The position numbers and the translations under genes are program-made. Under the pieces are notes generated by a model. That model had not been told where the DNA came from. It did no database searches and was given only the letters and a program-made list of their open reading frames with translations. From positions 1 through 64,000 of the forward strand of contig CADCTW010000089.1 of NCBI GenBank assembly GCA_902805735.1: DNA of 64,000 bases. Reading direction: 5' to 3'. Source of the stretch: an uncultured Gemmatimonadota bacterium (GTDB taxonomy: Bacteria; Gemmatimonadota; Gemmatimonadetes; Longimicrobiales; Longimicrobiaceae). Positions 17,259 to 27,377 of the stretch are shown here, piece after piece. Within the stretch, counting starts at the first letter, position 1; the number at the start of each line of letters is the position of its first letter.

Positions 17259-17531
17259 ATGAGCTCGATCGTGAATCTGTACGAGGCGAAAACCCACCTG
17301 TCGCAGCTCGTGGAGCGGGCGTCGGCCGGGGAGGAGATCATCATCGCCAAGTCCGGCCGGCCGGTGGCGCGGCTGATGCCGCTTTCCGCCCCTCGTGCTC
17401 CTCGCACGCCGGGCGCCCTGAAGGGTCAGATTCACGTGGCCGACGACTTCGACGACCCGCTCCCTCCAGACATCCTGGCCGCGTTCACCGGCGAGACCCG
17501 TTCGACCGGATGCTGGTGGCGCAGGCCCTGA
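17259..17531 (+). CDS. Phd/YefM-type antitoxin, C-terminus altered by deletion
   Basis: 90 aa: MSSIVNLYEAKTHLSQLVER, then EIIIAKSGRPVARLMPL, the standard Phd/YefM DNA-binding and dimerisation half. The C-terminal toxin-binding part GQIHVADDFDDPLPPDILAA reads as normal for VapB/Phd partners of PIN toxins. The last 11 residues (from TRSTGCW) are not antitoxin: they are toxin DNA read in another frame, because a deletion has fused the two genes. The antitoxin core is intact and may still bind DNA or neutralise related toxins. The ribosome-binding site GGAGAGG lies just upstream. Confidence 0.85.
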   Translation: MSSIVNLYEAKTHLSQLVERASAGEEIIIAKSGRPVARLMPLSAPRAPRTPGALKGQIHVADDFDDPLPPDILAAFTGETRSTGCWWRRP

Positions 17532-17602
17532 CGGACGGCTTGGTTCTCGTGACCCAGGACCGCGCGATGGAGCCGTACGGCATCCCCATTCTCTGGGCGT
17601 AG
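17492..17602 (+). pseudogene. VapC (PIN-domain) toxin remnant, C-terminal 36 codons
   Basis: In the frame that overlaps the antitoxin end, the sequence reads RDPFDRMLVAQALTDGLVLV and then TQDRAMEPYGIPILWA before TAG. The block RDPFDRMLVAQA is the conserved end of VapC PIN nucleases, containing the third acidic residue. About 90 N-terminal residues with the first catalytic Asp are gone and no start codon is available, so the toxin is dead. The breakpoint coincides with the antitoxin's last normal codon. Confidence 0.85.
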
Positions 17603-17609
17603 AACCGGA

Positions 17610-17674
17610 CTCACACAGAGACACAGAGGCACAGAGGAAAAGTTCTCCTCTGTGCCTCTGTGTCTCTGTGTGAG
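17610..17674. repeat. family A palindrome, full copy
   Basis: It lies between convergent units: 7 nt after the VapC remnant stop and 20 nt before the groL stop. Arms CTCACACAGAGACACAGAGG and its complement, centre AAAAGTTCT. It could serve both transcripts as a 3' hairpin. Confidence 0.95.
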
Positions 17675-17694
17675 ACCTGCAGTTGCCTAACGGC

Positions 17695-19350
<1,656 letters not shown>

Positions 19351-19408
19351 CTATCTAGAGTTGCGTACGCGAAAAATCAGTTTTTCGGGATTGCGACGCG
19401 GGTGGGGC

Positions 19409-19711
19409 TCAGCCCACCACCGCGAGCACGTCGGACTCGCGGAGGATCAGGTACTGCTCGTTGTCCACCGTCACCTCGGTGCCGCTGTACTTCCCGTACA
19501 GCACCTTGTCGCCCACCTTCAGCTCCATCTCGACGCGGGCGCCGTCTTCCACCTTGCCCGGCCCGACGGCGACGACTTCGCCCTGCTGCGGCTTTTCCTT
19601 GGCGGTGTCGGGGATGTAGAGCCCGCCACGCATCTGCTCCGTGTCCTCGAGCGCCTTGACGACGACCCGGTCTGCGAGCGGCTTGACCTTGATCTCAGTC
19701 GCGGTGGCCAT
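19409..19711 (-). CDS. groES: co-chaperonin GroES
   Basis: A 100-aa protein of normal size. [20 protein letters not shown], then [20 protein letters not shown] and the C-terminal [20 protein letters not shown] are classic GroES. It caps GroEL. The start ATG at 19711 is supported by a GGGAGGGT ribosome-binding site at 19720-19728. It is the first gene of the groES-groL operon, with CIRCE and a promoter directly upstream. Confidence 0.98.
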   Translation of the reverse strand: MATATEIKVKPLADRVVVKALEDTEQMRGGLYIPDTAKEKPQQGEVVAVGPGKVEDGARVEMELKVGDKVLYGKYSGTEVTVDNEQYLILRESDVLAVVG

Positions 19712-19753
19712 ATGGATGACCCTCCCTGGATTGAGTAGTGAGTTGGATGTCTG

Positions 19754-19780
19754 TTAGCACTCTCACGCGAGGAGTGCTAA
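19754..19780 (-). promoter_or_regulatory. CIRCE operator (HrcA site)
   Basis: TTAGCACTC, nine spacer bases, GAGTGCTAA: a perfect match to the CIRCE consensus. It lies 43 nt upstream of the groES start and just downstream of the predicted promoter, where bound HrcA would block transcription (established mechanism). hrcA itself is not in this window. Confidence 0.97.
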
Positions 19781-19789
19781 CGGTGCGGG

Positions 19790-19817
19790 AATGTAGCATT
19801 CCGCGGGGTTCTGTCAA
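19790..19817 (-). promoter_or_regulatory. predicted sigma70-type promoter of groES-groL
   Basis: On the minus strand TTGACA (19817-19812), a 16-bp spacer and TACATT (19795-19790) fit a housekeeping promoter. The start of transcription would fall at the edge of CIRCE. Identified by eye only. Confidence 0.65.
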
Positions 19818-19824
19818 GAAGGGG

Positions 19825-19888
19825 CTCACACAGAGACACAGAGGCACAGAGATAAGTTCTTCTCTGTGCCTCTGTGTCTCTGTGTGAG
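19825..19888. repeat. family A palindrome, full copy
   Basis: It lies 10 nt downstream of the RNase Z stop (minus strand) and only 7 nt upstream of the groES -35 box. It therefore separates rnz from the heat-shock promoter. Arms CTCACACAGAGACACAGAGG and its complement. Confidence 0.95.
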
Positions 19889-19898
19889 ACCTGTATTG

Positions 19899-20810
19899 TT
19901 ACTCGGAGCGGTACGGCACTTCGATGGTGAGGCCGTCGTACGCGGCAATGGCCTCGGGGAAGAGCGTGCGGGCCTCGCGCTCCAGCACGCGCGGGTCGTC
20001 GGCGTAGCGGGGGGAGAAATGGGTGAGGGCCAGGCGCAGCACCCCGGCGTCTGCGGCGACCTGCGCGGCCTCGCGGGCGGTGGAGTGGCCCGTGGCTACG
20101 GCGCGCTCGGCCTCGTCGCTGGCGAAGGTGCACTCGTGGATGAGCAGGTCGGCGCCGGCGGCGATCTCGCGGGTGGCGGGGGTGGGGCGGGTGTCGCCCG
20201 TGTACACCACCTTGCGGCCGGGGCGGGGGGCGCCCACCACGTCGGCCGCGCGCACGGTGCGGCCGTCCACCTCCACGTCCTGCCCGTGGTGCAGCTTTCC
20301 CCAGAGCGGCCCCTCGGGCACCCCCAGGTCGCGCACCAGCTGGGCGTTGAAGCGGCCCAGGCGGTCGTGCTCCACCACGGCGTACCCCAGGGCGCGCCCC
20401 GCGTGTTTTGCGGGGAACGGGACCACGTCGTACACCCCGCGCGCGATCTTCTCCCCTGGCTCCACGCCCACGATGCGCACCTCGAAAGGCACGCGCTCCA
20501 CCCCCAGCTCCACCGCCTGGCGCAGCGTCGCCTCGGTGCCGCGGGGGGTCCACAGCGTCATCGGCTCTTCGCGCGCCTGCAGCCCCAGCGTGCGCAGCAG
20601 CCCGATCACCCCCAGGAAGTGATCGGCGTGCAGGTGCGTGAAGAAGATGTCGTGGAACCCGAACCCGGTCCCGAACCTCATCATCTGCCGCTGCGTCCCC
20701 TCGCCGCAGTCGAACACCAGCACGTCCCCCTCGCGCTGGATGACCAGCGACGAGACGTTGCGCCCCACCGTGGGGCGCGCCGCGGCGGTGCCCAGAAAGG
20801 TTACGCGCAT
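19899..20810 (-). CDS. rnz: ribonuclease Z
   Basis: A 303-aa protein. The start MRVTFLGTAAARPTVGRN gives the expected N-terminus; a longer frame begins in the upstream repeat and is discounted. It is a metallo-beta-lactamase fold enzyme: the zinc motif HLHADH at 59-64, later YTGDTRPT, HECTF and the final His in LALTHFSPRYAD. ELAC-type tRNase Z removes tRNA 3' trailers (family knowledge). Length and all metal ligands look normal. It is flanked by an AGGCACT-type palindrome upstream and a family A palindrome downstream, so it is probably a single-gene unit. Confidence 0.93.
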   Translation of the reverse strand: MRVTFLGTAAARPTVGRNVSSLVIQREGDVLVFDCGEGTQRQMMRFGTGFGFHDIFFTHLHADHFLGVIGLLRTLGLQAREEPMTLWTPRGTEATLRQAVELGVERVPFEVRIVGVEPGEKIARGVYDVVPFPAKHAGRALGYAVVEHDRLGRFNAQLVRDLGVPEGPLWGKLHHGQDVEVDGRTVRAADVVGAPRPGRKVVYTGDTRPTPATREIAAGADLLIHECTFASDEAERAVATGHSTAREAAQVAADAGVLRLALTHFSPRYADDPRVLEREARTLFPEAIAAYDGLTIEVPYRSE

Positions 20811-20818
20811 AGAACGGC

Positions 20819-20902
20819 AGTGCCCAGTGCCAGGTGCCTGGTGCCTGGTAAAAGCGAAACACGTTGTTGCACTAGGCACTCGGCACTAGGCACTAGGCAC
20901 TC
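20819..20902. repeat. family D palindrome (AGGCACT tandem units)
   Basis: The right half holds tandem ACTAGGCACT/CGGCACTAGGCACTAGG units. The left half, AGTGCCCAGTGCCAGGTGCC, is roughly their complement. The centre is AAAAGCGAAACACGTTG. The repeat fills the gap between the AtuA-family gene stop (20911) and the RNase Z start (20810). Confidence 0.85.
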
Positions 20903-20910
20903 CTCGTTCC

Positions 20911-22284
20911 TCATGCCTCCACCACCTCCACCGCCAGCCCCGGCTCGATCTCGCTCTTGGGGATCAGCGCGGGCCAGTACGCCATGATCTCCTGCACCGC
21001 CGGGCGCCCGCCCGCGAAGCCGGTGACCGACGGCGGGCCGGCGAGGACCAGCGGGGCGATCTCCTTGGTGAAGCGCTCCACGGCGGCGCGGTCCTGGCCG
21101 CGCACGCCCCAGCGCACCGTCACTTCCGGCAGGTCGCGCGGCAGGGGGCCGGCGAGGGGGCCGTGCGTCGCGTTCCAGCCCACGTACTCGGTGAGCACCT
21201 CGTCGAACTTCAGGCCCAGGCGGTCCAGGCGCTCGCGCAGCACGCGGTCGGCGAGCTGGGCCTTCTCCACGGCGTCGGGCCAGGAGTAGACCAGGGTGCC
21301 GGTGGCCTTGTAGCCGTCGGAGTAGGCGATGCTCACCTTGAGCATGTCCGTGCGGGGGCCGCCGCGCACGCCGTGCACGCGCACCCGGTCGGCGCCGTCG
21401 GCCTTCAGCCGGATGCTGGTGAAGTCCGCCACCACGTCGGGGGTGATGTAGCTGCGCGGGTCGCCCATCTCGTAGACGAGCTGCTCCTTGACCGTGGGCA
21501 GCGTCACGCGGCCGCCGGTGCCGTCGTGCTTGGTGACCACGAAGGAGCCGTCGGCGTACGCCTCGATGATGGGGTAGCCGATCTGCGCCAGCTCCGTGAT
21601 CTCGCGCCAGTCCACCAGGTGGTTGCCGCCGCTGGCCTGCGCGCCGCACTCGTTGATGTGCCCCGCCACCACCCCCGCCGCGATGCGGTCGTGGTCGTCC
21701 AGCGACCAGCCGAACTCGTGGATCATGGGGCCGTAGGTGAGCGCCGTGTCGGTGGAGCGGCCCGTGATGACCACCTGTGCATCCTGGCGCAGCGCCTCCA
21801 CGATGGGCCGCGCGCCGATGTACGCGTTGGCGCTCTGCACGCGGTCCAGCACGGTGGAGAGGGGCTCGCCCGTCTCCATGTTCTTGAGCTCCACCCCGCG
21901 CGCCAGCAGCTCCGGGAGCCGCTCCAGGATGTCGTCGCCGGTGATGGTGCCGATGCGGGCGCGGCCCTGCAGCCCCGCCTTGCGCGCCTCCTCCAGCACC
22001 GCGTCGCGGCACCCGATGGGGTTTACGCCGCCCGCGTTGGCCACCACCCGGATCCCGCGCTCCACCACGGCCGGGAGGATCTCGCCCATCAGCGGCACGA
22101 AGTCGCGCGCGTACCCGAGCTGCGGGTTGCGGGCGCGCTGCTTCTGCATGATCGACATGGTGACCTCGGCCAGGTAGTCGAGCATCAGGTAGTCGATGGG
22201 CCCGCCCTCCACCTGCTGCTTGGGAGCGTCCAGCTGGTCCCCCCAGAACCCCTGCCCGGAGGCGATGCGGATTTTGTCTTTCAT
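20911..22284 (-). CDS. AtuA-family protein (DUF1446, acyclic terpene utilisation)
   Basis: A 457-aa protein. It begins [20 protein letters not shown], with the DUF1446/AtuA signature [27 protein letters not shown] and [15 protein letters not shown]. AtuA is required for growth of pseudomonads on citronellol/geraniol, but its reaction is undefined. The gene follows an acyl-CoA carboxylase beta subunit gene (gap 93 nt, holding a family A palindrome) on the same strand. Together with the B12 mutase genes upstream this suggests branched acyl-CoA catabolism rather than proven terpene use. The start MKDK was chosen over an upstream Met that would encode repeat sequence. Confidence 0.85.
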   Translation of the reverse strand: MKDKIRIASGQGFWGDQLDAPKQQVEGGPIDYLMLDYLAEVTMSIMQKQRARNPQLGYARDFVPLMGEILPAVVERGIRVVANAGGVNPIGCRDAVLEEARKAGLQGRARIGTITGDDILERLPELLARGVELKNMETGEPLSTVLDRVQSANAYIGARPIVEALRQDAQVVITGRSTDTALTYGPMIHEFGWSLDDHDRIAAGVVAGHINECGAQASGGNHLVDWREITELAQIGYPIIEAYADGSFVVTKHDGTGGRVTLPTVKEQLVYEMGDPRSYITPDVVADFTSIRLKADGADRVRVHGVRGGPRTDMLKVSIAYSDGYKATGTLVYSWPDAVEKAQLADRVLRERLDRLGLKFDEVLTEYVGWNATHGPLAGPLPRDLPEVTVRWGVRGQDRAAVERFTKEIAPLVLAGPPSVTGFAGGRPAVQEIMAYWPALIPKSEIEPGLAVEVVEA

Positions 22285-22305
22285 GATCCGGTTTCTAGTT
22301 GGAAT

Positions 22306-22368
22306 CTCACACAGAGGCACGGAGACACAGAGGAGAACTTCTCTCTGTGTCTCTGTGCCTCTGTGTGA
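22306..22368. repeat. family A palindrome, full copy
   Basis: It lies 9 nt downstream of the carboxylase stop (22378, minus strand) and 21 nt upstream of the AtuA-family start. Outer end variant GTGTGATG. Confidence 0.93.
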
Positions 22369-22377
22369 TGCCTCTTT

Positions 22378-24000
22378 TCACACGCCCGGCGGCAGCACGA
22401 ACGAGCCGAGGTGCGGGCCCGGGTTGTTGAGCGAGGTGCGCAGGGCCAGCGCCAGGGCGGCGCGCGTCTCGTCGGGGAGAATCACGGCGTCCACAAAGCC
22501 GCGGGCGGCGGCGAAGCGCGCGTCGAGCTGCTGGTCGTAGTCGGCGCGCACGGCGTCCATCTTGGCCTGCAGGGCGGCGTCGGGGGCCTTGCCGGCCTTC
22601 TTCAGCTCGTCCAGCTGCGTGCTGAAGAGGGCGGTGACGGCGGACTCGCCCTCCATCACCCCCATGCGGCCGGTGGGCCAGGTGAAGATGAAGTCCGGGT
22701 CGAAGCCCTGGCCGGCCATGGCGTAGTACCCCGCGCCCGACGCATGGTTGATGGTGAGCACCAGCTTGGGGACGGTGGCCGTGGCCATGGCCTCCACGAA
22801 GCGCGCGCCGGAGCGGATGATCCCGCTGTGCTCCGCGTCGGTGCCCACCATGAAGCCGCTCACGTCCTGCACGAACAGGATGGGCGTGCCGTGGCGGCTC
22901 AGCATATCGATGAAGAACGCCACCTTCTCCGCGCTGTCCGCGTACACGATGCCGCCGAACTTGGGGCGCCCGCCGTGCGGGTCCCTGAGCATCCCGCGCG
23001 CGTTGGCGATGATCCCCACGGGGATCCCCGCCACGCGCCCCGTGCCGCAGATCATCTCCGGCGCGTAGTCCGCCTGGAACTCGTCGAAGTCGCCGCGGTC
23101 CAGGATGCAGCGCAGCACGTCGCGCACCTCGTACGGCTGCCGGTGGTCGGCCGGGAGGATGTCGTACAGCTCCGCCTCGGGGCGCGCCGGGGGCACCGCC
23201 TCGCCGATGGGGAGGGCGCACGCGGCGCGCGGCAGCTCGCGCACCAGGTCGCGGATCTTCGCTACGCAGGCGCGGTCGTCCGCCACGCGGTAGTGGGCCA
23301 CGCCGGAGATGGCGTTGTGCGTGTAGGCGCCGCCCAGCGTCTCGCTGTCGGTGCTCTGCCCCGTGGCGCCCTTCACCAGGTTGGGCCCGCCCAGCCCCAT
23401 GAACGACGTGCCCTCCACCATCAGGATCACGTCCGAGAGCGCGGGGAGGTACGCGCCCCCGGCGATGCACGGCCCCATCACCGCGGCGATCTGCGGCACC
23501 TTGAGGTAGCGCCGCATGATGGAGTTGTAGTAGAACAGCCGCGACGCGCCGTACTGCCCCGGGAACACGCCCCCCTGGTACGGCAGGTTCACCCCCGCCG
23601 AGTCCACCAGGTACAGGATGGGGACGCGGCAGCGCATGGCGATCTCCTGCGCCCGCAGCATCTTGGTGATCGTCTCCGGCCACCACGAGCCCGCCTTGAC
23701 GGTGGCGTCGTTGGCCACCACCACCACCTCGCGCCCGGCCACGGTGCCGATCCCCGTCACCACGCCGGCGGCGGGGGCCTGCCCGTCGTAGCGGTCGTGG
23801 GCCACCAGGAGGCCGATCTCCTGGAAGCGGGTGCGCGGGTCCACCAGGAGGGCGATGCGCTCGCGGGCGGTCAGCTTGCCGTCTGCGTGCTGCTTGTCGA
23901 TGCGCTTGGGCCCGCCGCCCTGGCGGAGCCGGGTCTCCAGCTCGCGCAGCTCGGCGGCGAGGGTGCGGGCGCGGCCCGCGGGTGCGGCTGTGGCGCTCAC
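22378..24000 (-). CDS. acyl-CoA carboxylase, carboxyltransferase (beta) subunit
   Basis: 540 aa, with a GTG start at 24000 overlapping the stop of the B12-subunit gene (GTGA). [40 protein letters not shown] and [18 protein letters not shown] mark the biotin-dependent carboxyltransferase of the methylcrotonyl/geranyl-CoA carboxylase group. Oxyanion-hole glycines are in [15 protein letters not shown], and the second half has [16 protein letters not shown]. It transfers CO2 from carboxybiotin to an acyl-CoA. The biotin carboxylase/carrier alpha subunit is not in this window, so the partner must lie elsewhere. The substrate is not decided by sequence; methylcrotonyl-CoA or a related branched acyl-CoA is likely. 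Confidence 0.9.
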   Translation of the reverse strand: MSATAAPAGRARTLAAELRELETRLRQGGGPKRIDKQHADGKLTARERIALLVDPRTRFQEIGLLVAHDRYDGQAPAAGVVTGIGTVAGREVVVVANDATVKAGSWWPETITKMLRAQEIAMRCRVPILYLVDSAGVNLPYQGGVFPGQYGASRLFYYNSIMRRYLKVPQIAAVMGPCIAGGAYLPALSDVILMVEGTSFMGLGGPNLVKGATGQSTDSETLGGAYTHNAISGVAHYRVADDRACVAKIRDLVRELPRAACALPIGEAVPPARPEAELYDILPADHRQPYEVRDVLRCILDRGDFDEFQADYAPEMICGTGRVAGIPVGIIANARGMLRDPHGGRPKFGGIVYADSAEKVAFFIDMLSRHGTPILFVQDVSGFMVGTDAEHSGIIRSGARFVEAMATATVPKLVLTINHASGAGYYAMAGQGFDPDFIFTWPTGRMGVMEGESAVTALFSTQLDELKKAGKAPDAALQAKMDAVRADYDQQLDARFAAARGFVDAVILPDETRAALALALRTSLNNPGPHLGSFVLPPGV

Positions 24001-24425
24001 GCGTCGGCGGTCTCCCGGTCGCGCCCGTTCTGCGCGTACCAGTCGCGGATGTACTCCACCGCGGCCGTGGTGGGGGTGCCCGGGCCGAAGAGGCGCCCGA
24101 TCCCCTTCCCTTCCAGCGCGCGCATGTCCTCTTCGGGGATGATGCCGCCGCCGGTGAGGAGCACGTGGTCCACGCCCTCCGCTTCCAGCAGCTCCTTCAC
24201 CCGCGGAAAGAGCGTCATGTGCGCGCCAGAGAGGATGGACATCGCCACCACGTCCACGTCTTCCTGGATCGCGGCGCTCACGACCATCTCCGGCGTCTGG
24301 TGGAGCCCGGTGTAGATCACCTCCATCCCCGCGTCGCGCAGGGCGGCGGCGATCACCTTGGCGCCGCGGTCGTGGCCGTCCAGTCCGGGCTTGGCGACCA
24401 GCACCCGGATCTTGCGTTCAGGCAT
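23997..24425 (-). CDS. icmB: cobalamin-binding small subunit of acyl-CoA mutase (IcmB-like)
   Basis: 142 aa: [20 protein letters not shown]. The B12 base-off/His-on motif DxHxxG is Asp16-His18-Gly21, followed by [11 protein letters not shown] and the VLLTGGGII loop. This is the free-standing B12 domain, matching small subunits of isobutyryl-CoA or methylmalonyl-CoA mutases of the split type. Its large subunit is encoded at 25641-27377, with a methyltransferase gene and a palindrome-filled gap between them. The start overlaps nothing; the stop overlaps the carboxylase GTG. The IcmB name follows from the large-subunit residues (see that entry). Confidence 0.88.
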   Translation of the reverse strand: MPERKIRVLVAKPGLDGHDRGAKVIAAALRDAGMEVIYTGLHQTPEMVVSAAIQEDVDVVAMSILSGAHMTLFPRVKELLEAEGVDHVLLTGGGIIPEEDMRALEGKGIGRLFGPGTPTTAAVEYIRDWYAQNGRDRETADA

Positions 24426-24505
24426 CGTCTGGCTTCGGAAGTAGGTGCGTTCGTGCCCTGAGAAGTCCGGGAACATACAGCCGGGGCGCGGAAAACGGCA
24501 ACTGC

Positions 24506-24782
24506 GGGGAACGGGGAACGGGAACAGCGGGATGGACGGGAGCGTGCTGAGAGTGCCCTCACCCCCCCGACCCCCGCTCTCCCGATAACGGGAGAGGGGG
24601 GCGATTTCCACACACCCACGCGCCGCCCGAACCCTGGCGGAGCCGCAGCCCTGAAGAAAACTGCGGCCGCGGGTGACACCGAAGATGCGCCCCCCTCTCC
24701 CATTATTGGGAGAGCGGGGGTCGGGGGGGTGAGGGCCCCCTCTCAGCACGCCGCCAGCTGCCTCCCCGTTCCCCGTTCCCCT
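24506..24782. repeat. nested palindromic region (family C copies inside GGGGAAC-type arms)
   Basis: The gap between the methyltransferase (stop 24786) and the B12 subunit (start 24425) is one large inverted structure. The outer arms are GGGGAACGGGGAACGGGAAC (24506-24525) and its complement at 24764-24782. Inside are two family C copies in opposite orientation: CCCTCACCCCCCCGACCCCC with TCTCCCGATAACGGGAGA (24555-24610) and its mirror with TCTCCCATTATTGGGAGA (24681-24737). No gene is seen. Confidence 0.85.
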
Positions 24783-24785
24783 CTC

Positions 24786-25544
24786 TTACCTGCGCCGCGC
24801 GATGCAGATGAGGTCGGGGGAGCTGTGGATGAAGGGGGCGAGCTCCCAGTCGCCGTACCACTCCACCGGGTGCAGGCCGGCGGCGCGGAGGAGGACGGAC
24901 CACTCCGTGGCGCTGCGGATGCGGAGCTCGTGGAACTTCTCGCCTGATTTGGAGCCGCGGCGCCAGCGGGTCCATTCGCGGGTGATGCCGTCGATCGCGT
25001 CGAACTCGCGCTCCACCCACACGGTGGCGCCGTCCTCCGTTTCCCACCAGTCGCGCTCCGTGTAGCCGGCCACGGCGTGGTCGCGGTGCATCGTCTCCAG
25101 GACGAAGAAGCCGCCGGGGCGCAGGGCGTCGTGCGCGCCGCGGAGGACGCGCAGGTCCTCCTCGTCCGAGAGGAAGTAGCCGAGGGAGGAGAAAAGGGAG
25201 AGGACCGCGTCGAACCTTCCCTGGAAGGGGATCTCCCGCATGTCCGCGCGGAGGAAGTCGGCCGGGAGGGCGGCGCGCTCGGCTCGCTTGCGGGCGCGGC
25301 GCAGGAGCGTTTCCGAGAGGTCCATCCCCGTGACGCGGAAGCCGGCTTCCGCCAGGGCCAGGGAGTGGCGCCCCCAGCCGCAGGCCACGTCCAGGACCTC
25401 GGCGCCCGGCTCCAGCGGCACCATCTCGCGGATGCCGGCCACTTCGCGCGCGGTGCGCTCGGGGGTCAGGAAGTCGCGGTACAGCTCCACGAAGGTCTCG
25501 TCGAAGTACCCCTCCCACCAGGGCTCAGCCGGCGTCGCTTTCAT
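24786..25544 (-). CDS. class I SAM-dependent methyltransferase
   Basis: A 252-aa protein. Motif I for S-adenosylmethionine is EVLDVACGWGRHSLALAEAG at about 48-67. The acidic residue ending strand 2 is in VTGMDLSETLL, motif II region in DMREIPFQGRFDAVLSLF, and motif III in HDALRPGGFFVLETM. The C-terminal part is beta-rich (VWVEREFDAIDGITREWTRW). The acceptor is unknown: it could be a small molecule. It lies between the mutase large- and small-subunit genes on the same strand, though with palindromes in both gaps, so co-transcription is uncertain. Confidence 0.85.
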   Translation of the reverse strand: MKATPAEPWWEGYFDETFVELYRDFLTPERTAREVAGIREMVPLEPGAEVLDVACGWGRHSLALAEAGFRVTGMDLSETLLRRARKRAERAALPADFLRADMREIPFQGRFDAVLSLFSSLGYFLSDEEDLRVLRGAHDALRPGGFFVLETMHRDHAVAGYTERDWWETEDGATVWVEREFDAIDGITREWTRWRRGSKSGEKFHELRIRSATEWSVLLRAAGLHPVEWYGDWELAPFIHSSPDLICIARRR

Positions 25545-25568
25545 TGGTTCCCGGAAAAGAAATGGATG

Positions 25569-25631
25569 TCACACAGAGGCACAGAGGCACAGAGATGACT
25601 TCGTCTCTGTGCCTCTGTGCCTCTGTGTGAG
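25569..25631. repeat. family A palindrome, full copy
   Basis: It starts 9 nt downstream of the mutase stop (25641, minus strand) and ends 24 nt upstream of the methyltransferase start. The centre AGATGACTTCGTCT is itself nearly self-complementary. Confidence 0.95.
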
Positions 25632-25640
25632 CCCAGGCTC

Positions 25641-27377
25641 TTAAAAGAAGACCGGCTCCTGGTACGCCCCGAACACCTCTTCCATGGAGTGCCGGATCTC
25701 GTACAGCGTGGCGTACGCCCGCACCGCGTCCAGCAGCGGGGGAACCACGTTCTCGCCGGCGCGGGCGGTGTCCTGCAGCACCTTGAGGGTGCGGTCCACC
25801 TCGGCCTGGTCGCGGCGGGCGCGCATGGCGGCCATCCGCTCGCGCTGCCGGATCTCGGCCTCCTCCGTCACCTTGAGGAGGGGGATGTCGATGGTCTCGC
25901 CCTCGATGGTGAACTCGTTGACGCCCACGATCACCCGCTCGCCCCGCTCGATCTCGATCTGCTGGCGCATGGCGGAGCGGGCGATCTGCTGCTGGAAGTA
26001 GCCCCGCTCGATCCCCGGCACCACCCCGCCCATCCCGTCGATCTCCGCGAAGATGGCCTCCGCCTCCGCCTCCATCCGGTCCGTGAGCGCCTCCAGGTAG
26101 TACGAGCCGGCCAGCGGGTCGATGGTGTTGGCCACCCCCGTCTCGTGCGCCAGGATCTGCTGCGTGCGCAGGGCGATCTGCACCGCCTTCTCCGTGGGGA
26201 GCGCCAGCGTCTCGTCCATGGAGTTGGTGTGCAGCGACTGCGTGCCGCCCAGCACCGCCGCCATGGCCTGGTAGGCCACGCGCACGATGTTGTTCTCCGG
26301 CTGCTGCGCCGTGAGCGTCACCCCCGCCGTCTGCGCGTGGGTGCGCAGGCGCCAGCTCTCGGGGTTGGTGGAGCCGTACTTGTCGCGAAGGTGGCGGGCC
26401 CAGATGCGGCGGCCGGCGCGGAACTTGGCGATCTCCTCGAAGAAGTCGTTGTGGACGTCCCAGAAGAAGGAGAGCCGCGGCGCGAAGTCGTCCACGTCCA
26501 GCCCGCGGGCGATGCCGCGCTCCACGTACTCGAAGCCGTTGCGCAGCGTGTACGCCAGCTCCTGCGCCGCCGTGGCGCCCGCCTCGCGGATGTGGTAGCC
26601 GCTGATGGACACGGGGTTGTACTTGGGCGCGTTCTTCGCCGCCCACTCGAACATATCGATCACCAGGCGCAGCGCGGGTTCCGGCGGGTACACCCAGGCG
26701 TGCTGGGCCTGGTACTCCTTGAGGATGTCGTTCTGCACGGTGCCGCGCAGCCGGTCGAACGACACACCCTGCTTCTCCGCCGCCACCATGTAGAAGGCGA
26801 AGAGGATGATGGCCGGCCCGTTGATGGTCATCGACACCGAGACCTTGTCCAGCGGGATCCCGGCGAACAGCGTCTCCATGTCGTCCAGCGACGAGATGGC
26901 CACGCCGCACTTCCCCACCTCCCCCAGCGAGCGGGGGTGGTCGCTGTCGTACCCCATCAGCGTGGGGAAGTCGAAGGCCACCGAGAGCCCCGTCTGCCCG
27001 CGCTGCAGCAGGAAGTGGTAGCGCTCGTTGGTCTCCTCGGCGGTGCCGAAGCCGGCGAACTGGCGCATCGTCCAGAGCCGGGTGCGGTACATGGTGCCGT
27101 ACGGCCCGCGCGTGAAGGGGAACTCCCCCGGGAGCCCCACCCTGTCGTTGTAGTAGCGCGCCTCCTCCGGGGCCGGCTCCGGCCGGTCCAGCGGGGTGTA
27201 CAGCGGCTCCACCGGCACGCCCGAGACGGTGGTGAAGCTGTCGTCGCGCTGCGGCGTGCGCTCGTACGCGCCCTCCCAGGCGGCCAGCCCGGAGCGCAGT
27301 GCGTCCAGCTCCCGCTCTTTCTGGCGGATCTGCTCCAGGAGGTCGGCCGGCGGCACGCGCGGCTCCACTACGCTCAT
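25641..27377 (-). CDS. icmA: acyl-CoA mutase large subunit, isobutyryl-CoA mutase type
   Basis: A 578-aa protein. MSVVEPRVPPADLLEQIR starts a TIM-barrel methylmalonyl-CoA mutase family protein: GPYGTMYRTRLWTMRQFAGF, LSVAFDFPTLMGYDSDHP, NPVSISGYHIREAGATAAQE. It lacks a C-terminal B12 domain, which is supplied by the small subunit. In methylmalonyl-CoA mutase the substrate pocket has Tyr89 and Arg207, while isobutyryl-CoA mutase has Phe80 and Gln198. Here the equivalents are Phe107 (RQFAGF) and Gln225 (KEYQAQH), at the same 118-residue spacing. So isobutyryl/n-butyryl-CoA is the better substrate guess, although databases usually name it methylmalonyl-CoA mutase. The start overlaps the MeaB-like stop (ATGA). 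Part of a valine/branched acyl-CoA block. Confidence 0.9.
   Translation of the reverse strand: MSVVEPRVPPADLLEQIRQKERELDALRSGLAAWEGAYERTPQRDDSFTTVSGVPVEPLYTPLDRPEPAPEEARYYNDRVGLPGEFPFTRGPYGTMYRTRLWTMRQFAGFGTAEETNERYHFLLQRGQTGLSVAFDFPTLMGYDSDHPRSLGEVGKCGVAISSLDDMETLFAGIPLDKVSVSMTINGPAIILFAFYMVAAEKQGVSFDRLRGTVQNDILKEYQAQHAWVYPPEPALRLVIDMFEWAAKNAPKYNPVSISGYHIREAGATAAQELAYTLRNGFEYVERGIARGLDVDDFAPRLSFFWDVHNDFFEEIAKFRAGRRIWARHLRDKYGSTNPESWRLRTHAQTAGVTLTAQQPENNIVRVAYQAMAAVLGGTQSLHTNSMDETLALPTEKAVQIALRTQQILAHETGVANTIDPLAGSYYLEALTDRMEAEAEAIFAEIDGMGGVVPGIERGYFQQQIARSAMRQQIEIERGERVIVGVNEFTIEGETIDIPLLKVTEEAEIRQRERMAAMRARRDQAEVDRTLKVLQDTARAGENVVPPLLDAVRAYATLYEIRHSMEEVFGAYQEPVFF

Noticed and set aside
17610-17674. 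IS element or its inverted repeats beside groL
   Set aside because: The sequence is one of the dispersed family A palindromes; no transposase or target duplication is associated.
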